The notes beneath the pieces were generated by a model that saw only the letters and a program-made list of their open reading frames with translations, searched no databases and was not told the origin of the DNA. Made by a program: the position numbers and the translations under genes. This document shows positions 17,899 to 26,306 of a stretch of DNA of 64,000 nucleotides, in pieces (position 1 is the first letter of the stretch; every line of letters begins with the position of its first letter). Source of the stretch: CAWEPK01 sp963835595 (lineage in GTDB: Bacteria; Desulfobacterota; Syntrophorhabdia; Syntrophorhabdales; WCHB1-27); assembly GCA_963835595.1 (NCBI GenBank), contig CAWIGL010000001.1, positions 77,665 through 141,664 of the forward strand, written 5' to 3'.

Positions 17899-19401
17899 AT
17901 GAATATTCTTTTTATCTATCCGAAGTGCCCGGACACCTTCTGGGCCTTCAAGCACGCGCTGAGATTCGTCTCCAAGAAGGCCCTCCACCCCCCGCTGGGC
18001 CTGCTTACGGTGGCCGCCATGCTTCCCGTCGAATGGCAGAAGCGACTCATCGACATGAATACGGACACCGTCAGGGACAGCGACGTTCTATGGGCGGACT
18101 ATGTGTTTATCAGCGCTATGGCGGTGCAAAGAAAATCGGCCAAAGAGCTGATTGCCCGGTGCAAAGCGGCAGGGGCCAGGATCGTCGCAGGAGGCCCGCT
18201 CTTTACCGCCTCCCCTGACGACTTTCCCGACGTCGACCACCTCGTCCTCGACGAGGCCGAGAACAGCCTTCCCCCATTCCTTGACGATCTGGCCAGGGGG
18301 AAAGCGCGACGGATCTACCGGTCCGACGGCTTCCCCGAGCTCGACAGGACCCCCGCCCCGCTCTGGGGCCTCATCAAGATGAAGCGATACTTCTCTATGA
18401 ACCTCCAGTATTCGCGGGGGTGTCCCTTCAGTTGTGAGTTTTGCGACATTACGACGCTCTACGGCAACCACACGCGCACCAAGAGCGCACGCCAGGTAGT
18501 CGATGAGTTGGAGTCGCTGTACAAGGCCGGATGGAGGGGCGGCGTCTTTTTCGTCGATGACAACTTCATCGGCAATAAGAAGAGGCTGAAGGAGCAGGTT
18601 CTGCCCGCTATGACCGACTGGATGAAGAAAAGGAGACGTCCTTTCGATTTCTCCACCGAGGCTTCGATCAACCTCGCCGACGACGAGTCCCTGATAAGGC
18701 AGATGATACGCGCCGGCTTCGATTCAGTATTCGTCGGCATCGAAACGCCGGACGACAAATCCCTCAAGGAATGCAGCAAGTTCCAGAACGTCAACCGGGA
18801 CCTCGTGGCCAGCGTCAAGCGGATCCAAAAGATCGGGCTGCGGGTCCGCGCCGGGTTCATTGTGGGGTTCGACAACGATTCCCCCGATATATTCGACCGC
18901 CAGATCAAGTTCGTCCAGGAAAGCAGGATCGTGACCGCCATGGTGGGCATGCTCAATGCGCCGGGCGGCAGCCGACTCTACCAGCGCCTTCAGAAAGAAG
19001 GCCGGCTGGGCAAGGAGACTACGGGGGACAACACGGACTTCACCACAAACGTCGTTCCCCTGATGGGTTACGAAAAGCTCGTCGACGGCTACAACCGGAT
19101 CATCAAGGCCATTTATTCTCCCCGGATGTACTATGAGCGGGTAAAGACCTTTCTCAAGGAATACAAGCCCCTTGAAAAGCGGAAGTCCCGTTTCCACTTC
19201 CGCTCCTTGCGCTTCAACTTTCATTATATCGACGCCCCTTTCAAGACGGTCGTCGTGCTGGGCATCAAAGACAATGCCAGACTTTACTATTGGAAACTTC
19301 TCCTGTGGTCATTGCTTACGCGGCCCCGGCTATTGCCGCTGGCGATTACGTATCATGTCTACGGGTTTCATTTTCGCAGGGTCCTTGCAGTAGATCGGTA
19401 A
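17899..19401 (+). CDS. B12-binding domain radical SAM protein with DUF4070-like C-terminus
   Basis: The 500-residue protein has an N-terminal cobalamin-binding fold (MNILFIYPKCPDTFWAFKHA, then LHPPLGLLTVAAMLP and GARIVAGGPLF) and a radical SAM domain with the cluster YSRGCPFSCEFCDI (CxxxCxxC, around residues 172-185). Family segments FFVDDNFIGNKKR, FSTEASINLA, VFVGIETPDDKSLKECSK and RAGFIVGFDND follow. The C-terminal 130 residues match the DUF4070 type. Members do methyl transfer or other radical chemistry on lipids or hopanoids; the substrate here is not evident. GGGGAG lies 5 bases before the ATG. Confidence 0.88.
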   Translation: MNILFIYPKCPDTFWAFKHALRFVSKKALHPPLGLLTVAAMLPVEWQKRLIDMNTDTVRDSDVLWADYVFISAMAVQRKSAKELIARCKAAGARIVAGGPLFTASPDDFPDVDHLVLDEAENSLPPFLDDLARGKARRIYRSDGFPELDRTPAPLWGLIKMKRYFSMNLQYSRGCPFSCEFCDITTLYGNHTRTKSARQVVDELESLYKAGWRGGVFFVDDNFIGNKKRLKEQVLPAMTDWMKKRRRPFDFSTEASINLADDESLIRQMIRAGFDSVFVGIETPDDKSLKECSKFQNVNRDLVASVKRIQKIGLRVRAGFIVGFDNDSPDIFDRQIKFVQESRIVTAMVGMLNAPGGSRLYQRLQKEGRLGKETTGDNTDFTTNVVPLMGYEKLVDGYNRIIKAIYSPRMYYERVKTFLKEYKPLEKRKSRFHFRSLRFNFHYIDAPFKTVVVLGIKDNARLYYWKLLLWSLLTRPRLLPLAITYHVYGFHFRRVLAVDR

Positions 19402-19461
19402 TCGCCTAACGGCCGGAACAACCGGCCTTCAAGGAAGTGTCGTCGTCATAAGGAGGGTTTT

Positions 19462-19680
19462 ATGCTCATCGGAAAGATCGATGTGAGGTCGAGGCAGAAG
19501 ATACTGGTAACGATCCGGGACGTCAAGAAGATCAAGATGATAGATGTCCGTGTCCACAATACCGGTGATGATGGGGAGATGGTCGCCACCCCCGCCGGAA
19601 TATCGCTCCTGGGAGAGCAGGTGGATCAGGCGATCGAGCTGTTGAAAGAGGCCAAATTGAGGGTCGCAGCAGAGAAGTAG
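19462..19680 (+). CDS. Small PC4-like (transcriptional coactivator p15 family) protein
   Basis: The 72-residue protein has the layout of bacterial PC4-type single-stranded nucleic acid binders: a basic beta-strand pair (RSRQKILVTIRDVKKIKMID), the segment VRVHNTGDDGEMVATPAGISL equivalent to the family 'dGe..PT..GisL' signature, and a C-terminal amphipathic helix (EQVDQAIELLKEAK). AAGGAGG sits 6 bases upstream. It heads a series of small nucleic-acid-binding proteins. The family call is by pattern and is moderate. Confidence 0.6.
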   Translation: MLIGKIDVRSRQKILVTIRDVKKIKMIDVRVHNTGDDGEMVATPAGISLLGEQVDQAIELLKEAKLRVAAEK

Positions 19681-19836
19681 CGAAACAGGGAGAGTGACGG
19701 GTCGATGCATCACGCAGGAAACACCGCGGGCCAATCCGGTCGGTTCGAGCGGCAGCGGCGCCACGGGAGACCGTGAGGCGGACTATCCCGTCTGATGGGG
19801 TCGTAGCGGTAAATAACAAGAAAAAGGAGCTTGAGC

Positions 19837-20040
19837 ATGGCGGAAGGAACAGTGAAGTGGTTCAACGATTCAAAGGGGTTTGGCTTCATCACGCAGGATG
19901 GGGGCGGCGATGTCTTCGTCCACCACTCTGCGATTGACGGCCAGGGTTTCAAGTCGCTTTCCGAAGGGGACAGGGTTGAGTTCGATGTAGTCAAGGGACA
20001 GAAAGGACCGGCCGCTGCCAACGTGAAAAAGCGCAGCTGA
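19837..20040 (+). CDS. Cold-shock domain protein (CspA type)
   Basis: The 67-residue cold-shock protein MAEGTVKWFNDSKGFGFITQ contains the RNP1 motif KGFGFI and RNP2 motif DVFVHHSAI, which bind single-stranded RNA and DNA and melt mRNA structure. The start is the ATG at 19837, with AAGGAG ending 7 bases upstream; an in-frame TTG two codons earlier is less likely. A leader of about 150 bases separates it from the PC4-like gene and may form structure (GACCGTGAGGC...), as is common for csp mRNAs. Confidence 0.95.
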   Translation: MAEGTVKWFNDSKGFGFITQDGGGDVFVHHSAIDGQGFKSLSEGDRVEFDVVKGQKGPAAANVKKRS

Positions 20041-20081
20041 ACGGGCCGGCGCCCTGCGGTTATTGAAGCCCGCGCAGGGAC

Positions 20082-20315
20082 ATGAGAGGGCAGCCGGCAA
20101 AGCGCGGCCGGCACAACTCTCTCAAGCGGCAGAAAGAAATAGGGCGGAAAGAAGAAGCAGCCGAGAAGATGGCCCGCAGGCATGGCAATGGTGAGAGGCC
20201 CTGGGACGGCAGAGAGGCATACGACCTCTTCGACGGACTACGGGGCGGTCGCTCCATGACGGAAGCTGCGGGCGGACAGCCTCAACGATCTTCGATTTCA
20301 AGGAGAAGAACATGA
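20082..20315 (+). CDS. Possible small basic protein
   Basis: A 77-residue frame whose first half is strongly basic and helical (KRGRHNSLKRQKEIGRKEEA), like small KR-rich proteins often found beside cold-shock genes in this group of bacteria. The second half looks less protein-like and may be out of frame. Its stop overlaps the start of the RRM gene (ATGA at 20312-20315), which would suit translational coupling. The ribosome site is weak. Treat as tentative. Confidence 0.4.
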   Translation: MRGQPAKRGRHNSLKRQKEIGRKEEAAEKMARRHGNGERPWDGREAYDLFDGLRGGRSMTEAAGGQPQRSSISRRRT

Positions 20316-20638
20316 ACATTTACGTAGGCAACCTGGCTTATAGCGTGACAGAGGACGATCTGAGGAAGGCTTTTGAAGCCTTCGGGCAGGTTGCGTCGGC
20401 AAACGTGATAAAGGACCAATACAGCAACCAGCCGAAGGGCTTCGGTTTCGTCGAGATGCCGGAAGCCTCGGAGGCCCAGGCGGCTATCGCGGCCCTCAAC
20501 GGTAAAGAGCTAAACGGCCGCGCCCTTAATGTAAACGAAGCAAGGCCGAAGGCCGACAGGAACCGCGGCGGCGGGTTCGGCGGCGGCGGAAGACGTGGAG
20601 GCGGAGGCGGGTTCGGCGGCGGTCGGGGACGCTACTAG
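20312..20638 (+). CDS. RRM-domain RNA-binding protein with glycine-rich tail
   Basis: The 108-residue protein has one RNA recognition motif: RNP2 IYVGNL at residues 3-8 and RNP1 KGFGFVEM at about 43-50. It then has a short linker and an Arg/Gly-rich tail (GGGFGGGGRRGGGGG near residues 86-100). This is the usual form of bacterial cyanobacterial-type Rbp proteins, induced by cold in several species. AAGGAG lies 7 bases before the ATG. The cold-shock and PC4-like genes directly upstream suggest a shared role in RNA handling at low temperature. Confidence 0.93.
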   Translation: MNIYVGNLAYSVTEDDLRKAFEAFGQVASANVIKDQYSNQPKGFGFVEMPEASEAQAAIAALNGKELNGRALNVNEARPKADRNRGGGFGGGGRRGGGGGFGGGRGRY

Positions 20639-21153
20639 ACGCTGCCGGCCTGAAAGAGCGCCTCACCCGCCGGCGCTTGATACCCGAACGCGGGACAATA
20701 CCTGCTCCAAAACGACACCGGGAAGGCGCACCCTAGGGTTGCGCATTCCCGGTCGGCTTTGTCGGAACGATCGGAAAGGCACAAATCCTAACCCTAAAGA
20801 CCGGCAAGCACGTTGTGCGAGAGATTCGGTCGCTCCGAAGCTCGCCATCCTCAGGCCGAAACTCTGTCGGGCAGACCACCGGCGGCCTAGCCTTGAGGCC
20901 GTCGGGTGGCGGCCGGGCTCCTTTCGTGGGAGTATCGCTGTACCCAGCTTCGCTACTCGCTTGCTTCCTGAACTCCTCGACAAATACACCTTCCGAGACT
21001 GTGAAGATTTCAGACGGCATTCGTCGATAATAACCAAAATGCTTGGACGAAAGTTTGAGCTCTTGTGTATAATGTGTGAGAGGCAAACAAGTAGTGCCGG
21101 CCTTATATAGCACGTGAGGTAGTGAAGGATAGGAAGCCGCAGGAGAAAACGGA
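20639..21153. other. Intergenic region, no gene recognised
   Basis: About 515 bases with open frames on both strands but no motif, ribosome site or codon pattern that I trust. It may be degraded mobile DNA continuous with the IS relic that follows. Confidence 0.4.
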
Positions 21154-21348
21154 ATGAACGGAACTACGTCCCCGTCGCCCCGTAAGGGACGCCAGATAGC
21201 TTTCCACGAGATAGCGCAGAGGCCGGCCAAGCCAAAGGAAGAGCGTCCCTTCCTCCCCAAGGGCAAAGGTCATCGTCCTCCCATCAACCACCCCTGGAGG
21301 CCGCCGTGGTACGGAAGGTCCAGGAAAGAAGCAACGGAGGCCCCATGA
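21154..21348 (+). pseudogene. Probable C-terminal remnant of a DDE transposase
   Basis: The frame ends with a proline-rich segment HRPPINHPWRPPWYGRSRK. A Pro-rich tail with HPWR is the usual C-terminus of integrase-type (DDE) transposases of the IS481/ISNCY kind. No catalytic domain remains upstream. Immediately after the stop come the direct repeats at 21395-21436 that look like an IS terminus. The assignment rests on the HPWR tail plus those repeats. Confidence 0.4.
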
Positions 21349-21394
21349 CCGCAAAGACAGTATCGGGCCATATACAAAGAAGAAGATGTAAACC

Positions 21395-21436
21395 GGACAT
21401 TTCTACTTTGCTAAGAATAGGACATTTCTACTTTGC
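21395..21436 (+). repeat. Direct repeats of an IS terminus
   Basis: GGACATTTCTACTTTGC occurs twice, at 21395-21411 and 21420-21436, 8 bases apart. A diverged version, GGAATGTTTTTCTTGC, follows at 21447-21462 and recurs at 17383-17398. Serial transposase-binding repeats of this kind mark the ends of several IS families. Confidence 0.6.
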
Positions 21437-21696
21437 GTTGACAAACGGAATGTTTTTCTTGCAATACGACCCTAACTGGTGGTAATCAATAGTTGGGGCC
21501 GCCGATGGCAACAGATGGAACAGATTTAGAAAGTTGGCTACTTATTTGCGGTCGTCCCATGTGGCTCCCCAGCGTCAGTGCATCTGCGAGTCAAAACGAT
21601 TCTTGCCCCTCGGGCCCGGAAAAAGATGGCCCGTGTTCTTATCTCGCCATCGACAAGGAACATAGAGCGTGACGTAGGAAGTAGTAGAGGTTTAGC

Positions 21697-22659
21697 ATGG
21701 ATACTTGGAAGAAATTGCGCCTACTCTTAGAAAGCAGAGCGGAGAGTGTTTTGAATGCCAGAGAAGAGAACTTCGCCGCTGAGATAAATATGTTCCTGTC
21801 TTTCATAAGATCGGAGGATATCCTGGCCGCAATTATCCGAGAGATCGAGATCATGAGCTTCGACTTTGAAACATATTACAAGCAACATGGGAAAAAACAT
21901 AACCGATTCATCGAATTTCCATCAAACTACAGTGAGAAGATCAGCCTCTGTTACAGCCTTCTGCACGCTTTTTCGACCGGCAAACTCAGTTGCTATGATG
22001 AGAGATTCCTTTATACCAGTCCAAGCAGTAGGCCCGATGACATATGCAAAGCTGTAGCCGATCAGTACTTCAAACCGATATACGGCTTCCTGTTGGAAGG
22101 GCTTTATGAACATAGTAACGTCCTTTATCTGCTCGGCAGGTATAAACACAGAACTGAGTGGTTTCACAAAGAAAGAATAGCATCGCTGTTCGAATTGGAC
22201 AGTAAGCGAGGAGAGTACAATCTCACTTTGAACTTGCGCGAATACTTGCATGATCAAGGAATTGATTATCCGTTCTCGACGCCGCATTCGCCGTCCGGCC
22301 GAGCGGACCTGGCCGGATTTCTCGATACAAAAGATCCTTTGGTGTTGGAAGTGAAGATTTTCTGTCCGAAAAGACACTATGGCCGAAGCTATATCAGGAA
22401 AGGGCTATACCAGACACACCAGTACGCCCTCGATTATGACAAGCCCATAGGATATCTCGTGGTCTATAATTTCGATAACAGGCTTCTCGTTTTTCAGCGG
22501 AAGGCTGAAGAAATCGGCAAGACTGTGAAAGTTGGTGACAAAATAATCCAGATAATTGTAATAAATGTGGGAGGAAATGAGAAATCGGCTAGCAAGCTTA
22601 AGGTACGTAGAGAGTACCTCATTGACGACGAGTATCTATCAGGCGCGGACCATGAATGA
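21697..22659 (+). CDS. PD-(D/E)XK nuclease-like protein, partner of the ATPase gene
   Basis: I do not recognise a named family for this 320-residue protein. Its C-terminal third has a restriction-endonuclease-like core: RADLAGFLDTKDPLVLEVKI gives Asp204, Glu218 and Lys220 in a D-x13-E-x-K arrangement, preceded by SPSG and followed by a helix with QTHQYALDYDKP and the strand IGYLVVYNF. The N-terminal 190 residues are helical. AGAGG precedes the ATG by 7 bases. The DNA is AT-richer than the surroundings. It lies 72 bases upstream of a P-loop ATPase, and the two together look like a defence module in which the ATPase would control the nuclease; that role is inference. Confidence 0.65.
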   Translation: MDTWKKLRLLLESRAESVLNAREENFAAEINMFLSFIRSEDILAAIIREIEIMSFDFETYYKQHGKKHNRFIEFPSNYSEKISLCYSLLHAFSTGKLSCYDERFLYTSPSSRPDDICKAVADQYFKPIYGFLLEGLYEHSNVLYLLGRYKHRTEWFHKERIASLFELDSKRGEYNLTLNLREYLHDQGIDYPFSTPHSPSGRADLAGFLDTKDPLVLEVKIFCPKRHYGRSYIRKGLYQTHQYALDYDKPIGYLVVYNFDNRLLVFQRKAEEIGKTVKVGDKIIQIIVINVGGNEKSASKLKVRREYLIDDEYLSGADHE

Positions 22660-22731
22660 CGCGCGTAGCGTGGCCTGAACCATCCACTTTCTCCGGGATC
22701 AAGTAAGTGCCACGATTCGATGGAGGTTGGC

Positions 22732-24609
22732 ATGGCCGAGAGGCGATTCATTGACCAAATCCACATGAGTGCTAGACGGGGGGAACCCACCACTGAGTGG
22801 GGGATGTATGGAAACGAGTTGTCGAAGATATTCGGGGACATCGTAGGCGACGACGATTTGCTCGAGCAATGTTATTGTCCTGTAAGGACCCGAGGATTTG
22901 ACGAGTTCTTTGCTCCGTCTTTCATTACGGGTATACCGAACGTCGTGTTTGCATCCGGGCAAATTGAACCAGGCAGTTTTATTCGCCAGTGGCTTTCAGA
23001 AAATAGCAGTCAGAAGTACTCCAGCCCGTGCGTGATTGTCGGAGATGTCGGTACCGGAAAATCTACTTTCATAAACCATTTCTTTCGGGTATTCCTTAAA
23101 CAAAACAACCTTACCGATCTCATAAAAGGCATAATCATTGATTTGTCCTCCATACCTCCTCATGTCAAAACTATAAGGAACGAGATCACAATGCAGTTTG
23201 AGAAAGGACTTCTGCAGTTCTTCCCTGAGATTAGAGACTACACAATAGAAGACTTCAAAGAGGTATATAATGAGCATCTTGGCTTCGACATAGCCATATT
23301 GAAAGAAATGGGGAAAGATAACCCACAGGTCGCGAAGGTGACTCTCCTTAAGAAAATTGATCAGTTGAATCAGGATAGTAGGATTAAAGGACCTGCCCAT
23401 CTTTCGCACATTAGGCGCACCAGACCTGGCATTTTGACTGTCCTGGTTTTAGATAATGTGGACCACCACCCGGGCAATGTTCAAGAGGAGATCTTTTACT
23501 TCGCGAGAAGCATGGTACGCGAGTACAGATGTCCTATTATCATGACGGCTCGGCAATACACTGTGCCGAAGGCTTACCGCCACTTGGCGTTGTCAGCGTT
23601 TCAGCCCAGATTCCTGGCACTGAGTCTTCCGGATACAAAAGAACTAATCCTAAAAAGAAAGAATTACTTGCTCGAACATAGTGCCATAATAGACAAAGTT
23701 TACAAACTCACAAAAAAAGATGAGATTCAAATAACTCAAAGAGGCAAAACATGGTCGATGAAGCTCGTTGATCTCAAGGCTCGCATGCAGGTATTGCTCG
23801 ATTCCTTCTTGACCTCTGACGTCATTCGCATGCTGGAAAACCTCGCTAACTACGATTTTCGTTATCTGTTGAAAACTATGAACGTAGCCCTGTCGTCTGG
23901 ATATCTCTATCCCGAGGACGGTGCCAGGAGACGAAAAGATATAAGCGAATATGATCTCTTGCGAGCGATTATTCTGGGGAATAACCCGTACTTTTCTCCC
24001 CACGATTCTACGGTAGTCAACCTATTTTGCAACGGGGGCAAGAATATCCCTAATAACAACCTAGTTAGATATCGGCTACTTCAGGCCATGAACTATTTCG
24101 GTAATGAGGTTGGAATACATACCCTAATGGATTTTATGAAATCAATAGGGTACGAAGAAGAGCAGGTGTCAGGCGTACTCGATCTGTTTCTGAGTCTTGG
24201 ACTAGTGGAATCCCCGCTATTTGAGGGCAAAACCCTATCGGACAATATAAGCAGGGTTTCGTTGACTTATTCAGGCAGATACTATGTCGATTATCTTGCC
24301 AAGAGCCCAAGGTACCTTCAATACATGATGAATGGGTCGTTCATAGACGAGGATTACTATGAACTCATAAGGGAGTCACTGGAAGCGAAGACAGGGGCGG
24401 ACAGAAAAGAGAAAGAGAGGATTGTGGCCATTTATCAGGCCACAGATTTCTTCATAGAATACCTTAAACACAAAGAAGGGGAGGAAAGGACCAGGATTGA
24501 TAGGTCGGAGAATAAATTTGGAGTATTGAACATCAGTCGATTACCGCCAATTTCCGAGTTGGAGCAAGCTTACACCCAAGCCAAAAACAAGATCGTCGGC
24601 TCGCTCTGA
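22732..24609 (+). CDS. P-loop ATPase of a putative nuclease/ATPase defence module
   Basis: The start is the second ATG (22732) because GGAGG lies 5 bases upstream of it, giving 625 residues. The Walker A motif is VGDVGTGKST (about residues 103-112) and Walker B is ILTVLVLDNVDHH (Asp241, Asp244), with a sensor-like strand CPIIMTARQY after it. This order fits STAND or AAA-like NTPases with a large helical C-terminal half (winged-helix-like segments around 430-520, such as LRAIILGNNPYFSP and GVLDLFLSLGLVESP). No transmembrane segment is seen. It follows the PD-(D/E)XK gene and is followed by a spacer and repeat copy E. The exact family is unknown to me. Confidence 0.65.
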   Translation: MAERRFIDQIHMSARRGEPTTEWGMYGNELSKIFGDIVGDDDLLEQCYCPVRTRGFDEFFAPSFITGIPNVVFASGQIEPGSFIRQWLSENSSQKYSSPCVIVGDVGTGKSTFINHFFRVFLKQNNLTDLIKGIIIDLSSIPPHVKTIRNEITMQFEKGLLQFFPEIRDYTIEDFKEVYNEHLGFDIAILKEMGKDNPQVAKVTLLKKIDQLNQDSRIKGPAHLSHIRRTRPGILTVLVLDNVDHHPGNVQEEIFYFARSMVREYRCPIIMTARQYTVPKAYRHLALSAFQPRFLALSLPDTKELILKRKNYLLEHSAIIDKVYKLTKKDEIQITQRGKTWSMKLVDLKARMQVLLDSFLTSDVIRMLENLANYDFRYLLKTMNVALSSGYLYPEDGARRRKDISEYDLLRAIILGNNPYFSPHDSTVVNLFCNGGKNIPNNNLVRYRLLQAMNYFGNEVGIHTLMDFMKSIGYEEEQVSGVLDLFLSLGLVESPLFEGKTLSDNISRVSLTYSGRYYVDYLAKSPRYLQYMMNGSFIDEDYYELIRESLEAKTGADRKEKERIVAIYQATDFFIEYLKHKEGEERTRIDRSENKFGVLNISRLPPISELEQAYTQAKNKIVGSL

Positions 24610-24899
24610 GTTTCTGAGAACACGATCGATAACCTCCACTCCTAACATAATGGAGGCTGATGCGTAGCTGAGGCTTGCAAGTAGTTGAAAGGATTGCCGG
24701 AGTTGAACGTGATCGAACCATCGGCCTCATGACCCAGTCAAGGCGGCTTAGGGGTCGCTGATACCTCCCATATTCACCATTTGAAGTGGCAACCTTCGAT
24801 TCTTGATAGCGACTCCTTACTCACGCTTTGCAGGTGTTATCCGCAATCCTTCCCAGCAACCCCTGCAATTACGACCAAACGCCACGCCGGGCCTTAGAG
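24610..24899. other. 3' flank of the nuclease/ATPase module
   Basis: No gene. Bases 24811-24847 (ACTCACGCTTTGCAGGTGTT then ATCCGCAAT) resemble the flanks at 9373-9406 and 62725-62756. Repeat copy E follows. Confidence 0.35.
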
Positions 24900-25026
24900 A
24901 GGGCCGGGGAGTTTTCGATGGATTTTCTGCTGCTTTTCGATGGCGCCCGACGAAACTGTACAGTAGAAGTACGTTGAGGAGGCGCGCCGAGAAAACGGCG
25001 GAAAAGGCGCGGAAAGACCCCGGCCC
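24900..25026. repeat. Palindromic dispersed repeat, copy E
   Basis: Same orientation as copies B, D and G. It opens GGGCCGGGGAGTTTTCGATG and closes GGCGCGGAAAGACCCCGGCC, with GAGAAAACGGCGGAAAAGG before the end. It is located between converging genes. Confidence 0.8.
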
Positions 25027-25033
25027 CTGGACA

Positions 25034-25084
25034 CTGTACGGCACATAGGGTAGGGCGGACCGCCCTACCCTATGTGCCGTACAG
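25034..25084. terminator. Perfect 51-base palindrome between convergent genes
   Basis: Two exact 25-base arms (25034-25058 and 25060-25084) flank a single A at 25059. The inner part reads GGGTAGGGCGG A CCGCCCTACCC. It covers the stop codon of the HD-GYP-like gene (25070-25072). It probably acts as a bidirectional terminator or transcript-end hairpin, though no T run follows. Confidence 0.6.
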
Positions 25085-26305
25085 CAACCCCCAGTCCGTC
25101 AGTATATAGACGCCCCCTATAATCGGGTCCGTCTCGTTCCTCTCTGCCAGCACCGCCAGCGTCTTCTCCTGAAGCTGCACGCCCTTCGGCAGCAGCTTCA
25201 CCCCGCTTGCCGCGTAGATGTCCTCGGCGATCACCATCCCCGCCTTCAGCTCATCGACGCGGAGCCTCAGCTTGTTCGTATCGACGTTCGTCCTGTGCTC
25301 AAGCAGGAACTCGATCAGGAGGTTGGCTATCCGCTCGTCGAGCACGGAGTGCATGGCGGAGCGCATCCGCTCGACGATCTGCTCCGTCGCGCGGCCCTCC
25401 ATCCTCAGCTCCTCCTGGAAGACTACGGCCCTCAGTATCCGGGCGCTGATCGGTATCTCGTCCCCGACGAGCTCGTCCGGAAAGCCGGAGCCGTCCTCGT
25501 TCTCCAACTGGTGGTAGACGGCCTCGGCCGATTCCCTGTATCCCGATATGGTCGATACGATCATCGAGCCGATGGCAGGGTACTGGCGGTAGGCGGCTCT
25601 GAGGGCCGCCGGCAGGCCGTTGTAGCACTTGCCGAGCAGGGCGTCCGGCAGGCCGATCTTGCCTATCTCGTGCATGAGCGCGGCAAAGACGAGCATCCGG
25701 CGCTTTTCGTCCGGGTAGCCGAGCCTGCCCGCAACGAACTTCGCAATGTCCTTTGCGTCGCTCGCGCGGTCGCTTGCGCCGGGGATGCGCACCTCAAGTA
25801 TCTTGAGGAGGAGGCCCGTCATCTCCTTGAAATTCTTCTTGAGCAGCACGTTCGTCTCGGCGTGACGCTCCTCTTCCGCCCTCAATTCATCATCGAGCCT
25901 CCCCGTCCCTATCATCGACCGCACGCGCGTCAAGAGCACTGCGGGACAGAGCTGTTTCTCGATGCAGTCATCGACCGTCCGCCCGAGCATGGGCATGACG
26001 AGGGGCGCCTCGCCCGTATCGCAGACGACGAGGCAGGGGGGGGATGCGGCAGGCCGGACCGGAGCGGCCGGTCTGTCAGCCTCCGCTTCCGCCCCCGCTT
26101 CCGGCAGTCCTGCAGCGGCTGCCTGCAAATCGAGGATAACGAGACCTATCGCTTCTCCGCCTGCTGTCCTCAACCCCTCCTGCAAGCTCCGCGACGGCCT
26201 GACCTCCAGGGTCTTGTCCTGTTCGAGGATCCCGGCGATGAGGGCGAGCGTCTCGGGGTCCTCGCTGACCGCCAGTATCGGAGACCTTATCCCGGAGCGG
26301 ACCAT
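25070..26305 (-). CDS. Degenerate HD-GYP-type protein with receiver-like N-terminus
   Basis: In this 411-residue protein the first 130 residues look like a response-regulator receiver fold (SPILAVSEDPETLALIAGIL, GLVILDLQ with Asp59) interrupted by an Ala/Pro-rich insert. The rest is an HD-GYP domain, which normally hydrolyses cyclic-di-GMP. Key positions differ: the HD pair is His212-Glu213 in ALMHEIGKIGLPD, the usual GHS motif is GAS, and the GYP motif is GFP in HQLENEDGSGFPDE. The domain may therefore bind rather than cleave. It lies 1 base after motB in a motA-motB-HD-GYP run, pointing to a role in motility control. Confidence 0.75.
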   Translation of the reverse strand: MVRSGIRSPILAVSEDPETLALIAGILEQDKTLEVRPSRSLQEGLRTAGGEAIGLVILDLQAAAAGLPEAGAEAEADRPAAPVRPAASPPCLVVCDTGEAPLVMPMLGRTVDDCIEKQLCPAVLLTRVRSMIGTGRLDDELRAEEERHAETNVLLKKNFKEMTGLLLKILEVRIPGASDRASDAKDIAKFVAGRLGYPDEKRRMLVFAALMHEIGKIGLPDALLGKCYNGLPAALRAAYRQYPAIGSMIVSTISGYRESAEAVYHQLENEDGSGFPDELVGDEIPISARILRAVVFQEELRMEGRATEQIVERMRSAMHSVLDERIANLLIEFLLEHRTNVDTNKLRLRVDELKAGMVIAEDIYAASGVKLLPKGVQLQEKTLAVLAERNETDPIIGGVYILTDWGLLYGT

Positions 26306-26306
26306 G

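Noticed and set aside
20733..21266. 177-residue minus-strand frame in the 20.6-21.3 kb gap
   Set aside because: No ribosome site or domain; composition is not distinct from random high-GC frames and it covers the IS relic.
24690..24730. Possible tRNA T-arm (GGTTCGATC on the minus strand)
   Set aside because: The flanking bases do not pair as a T-stem and no acceptor or anticodon arms are found.
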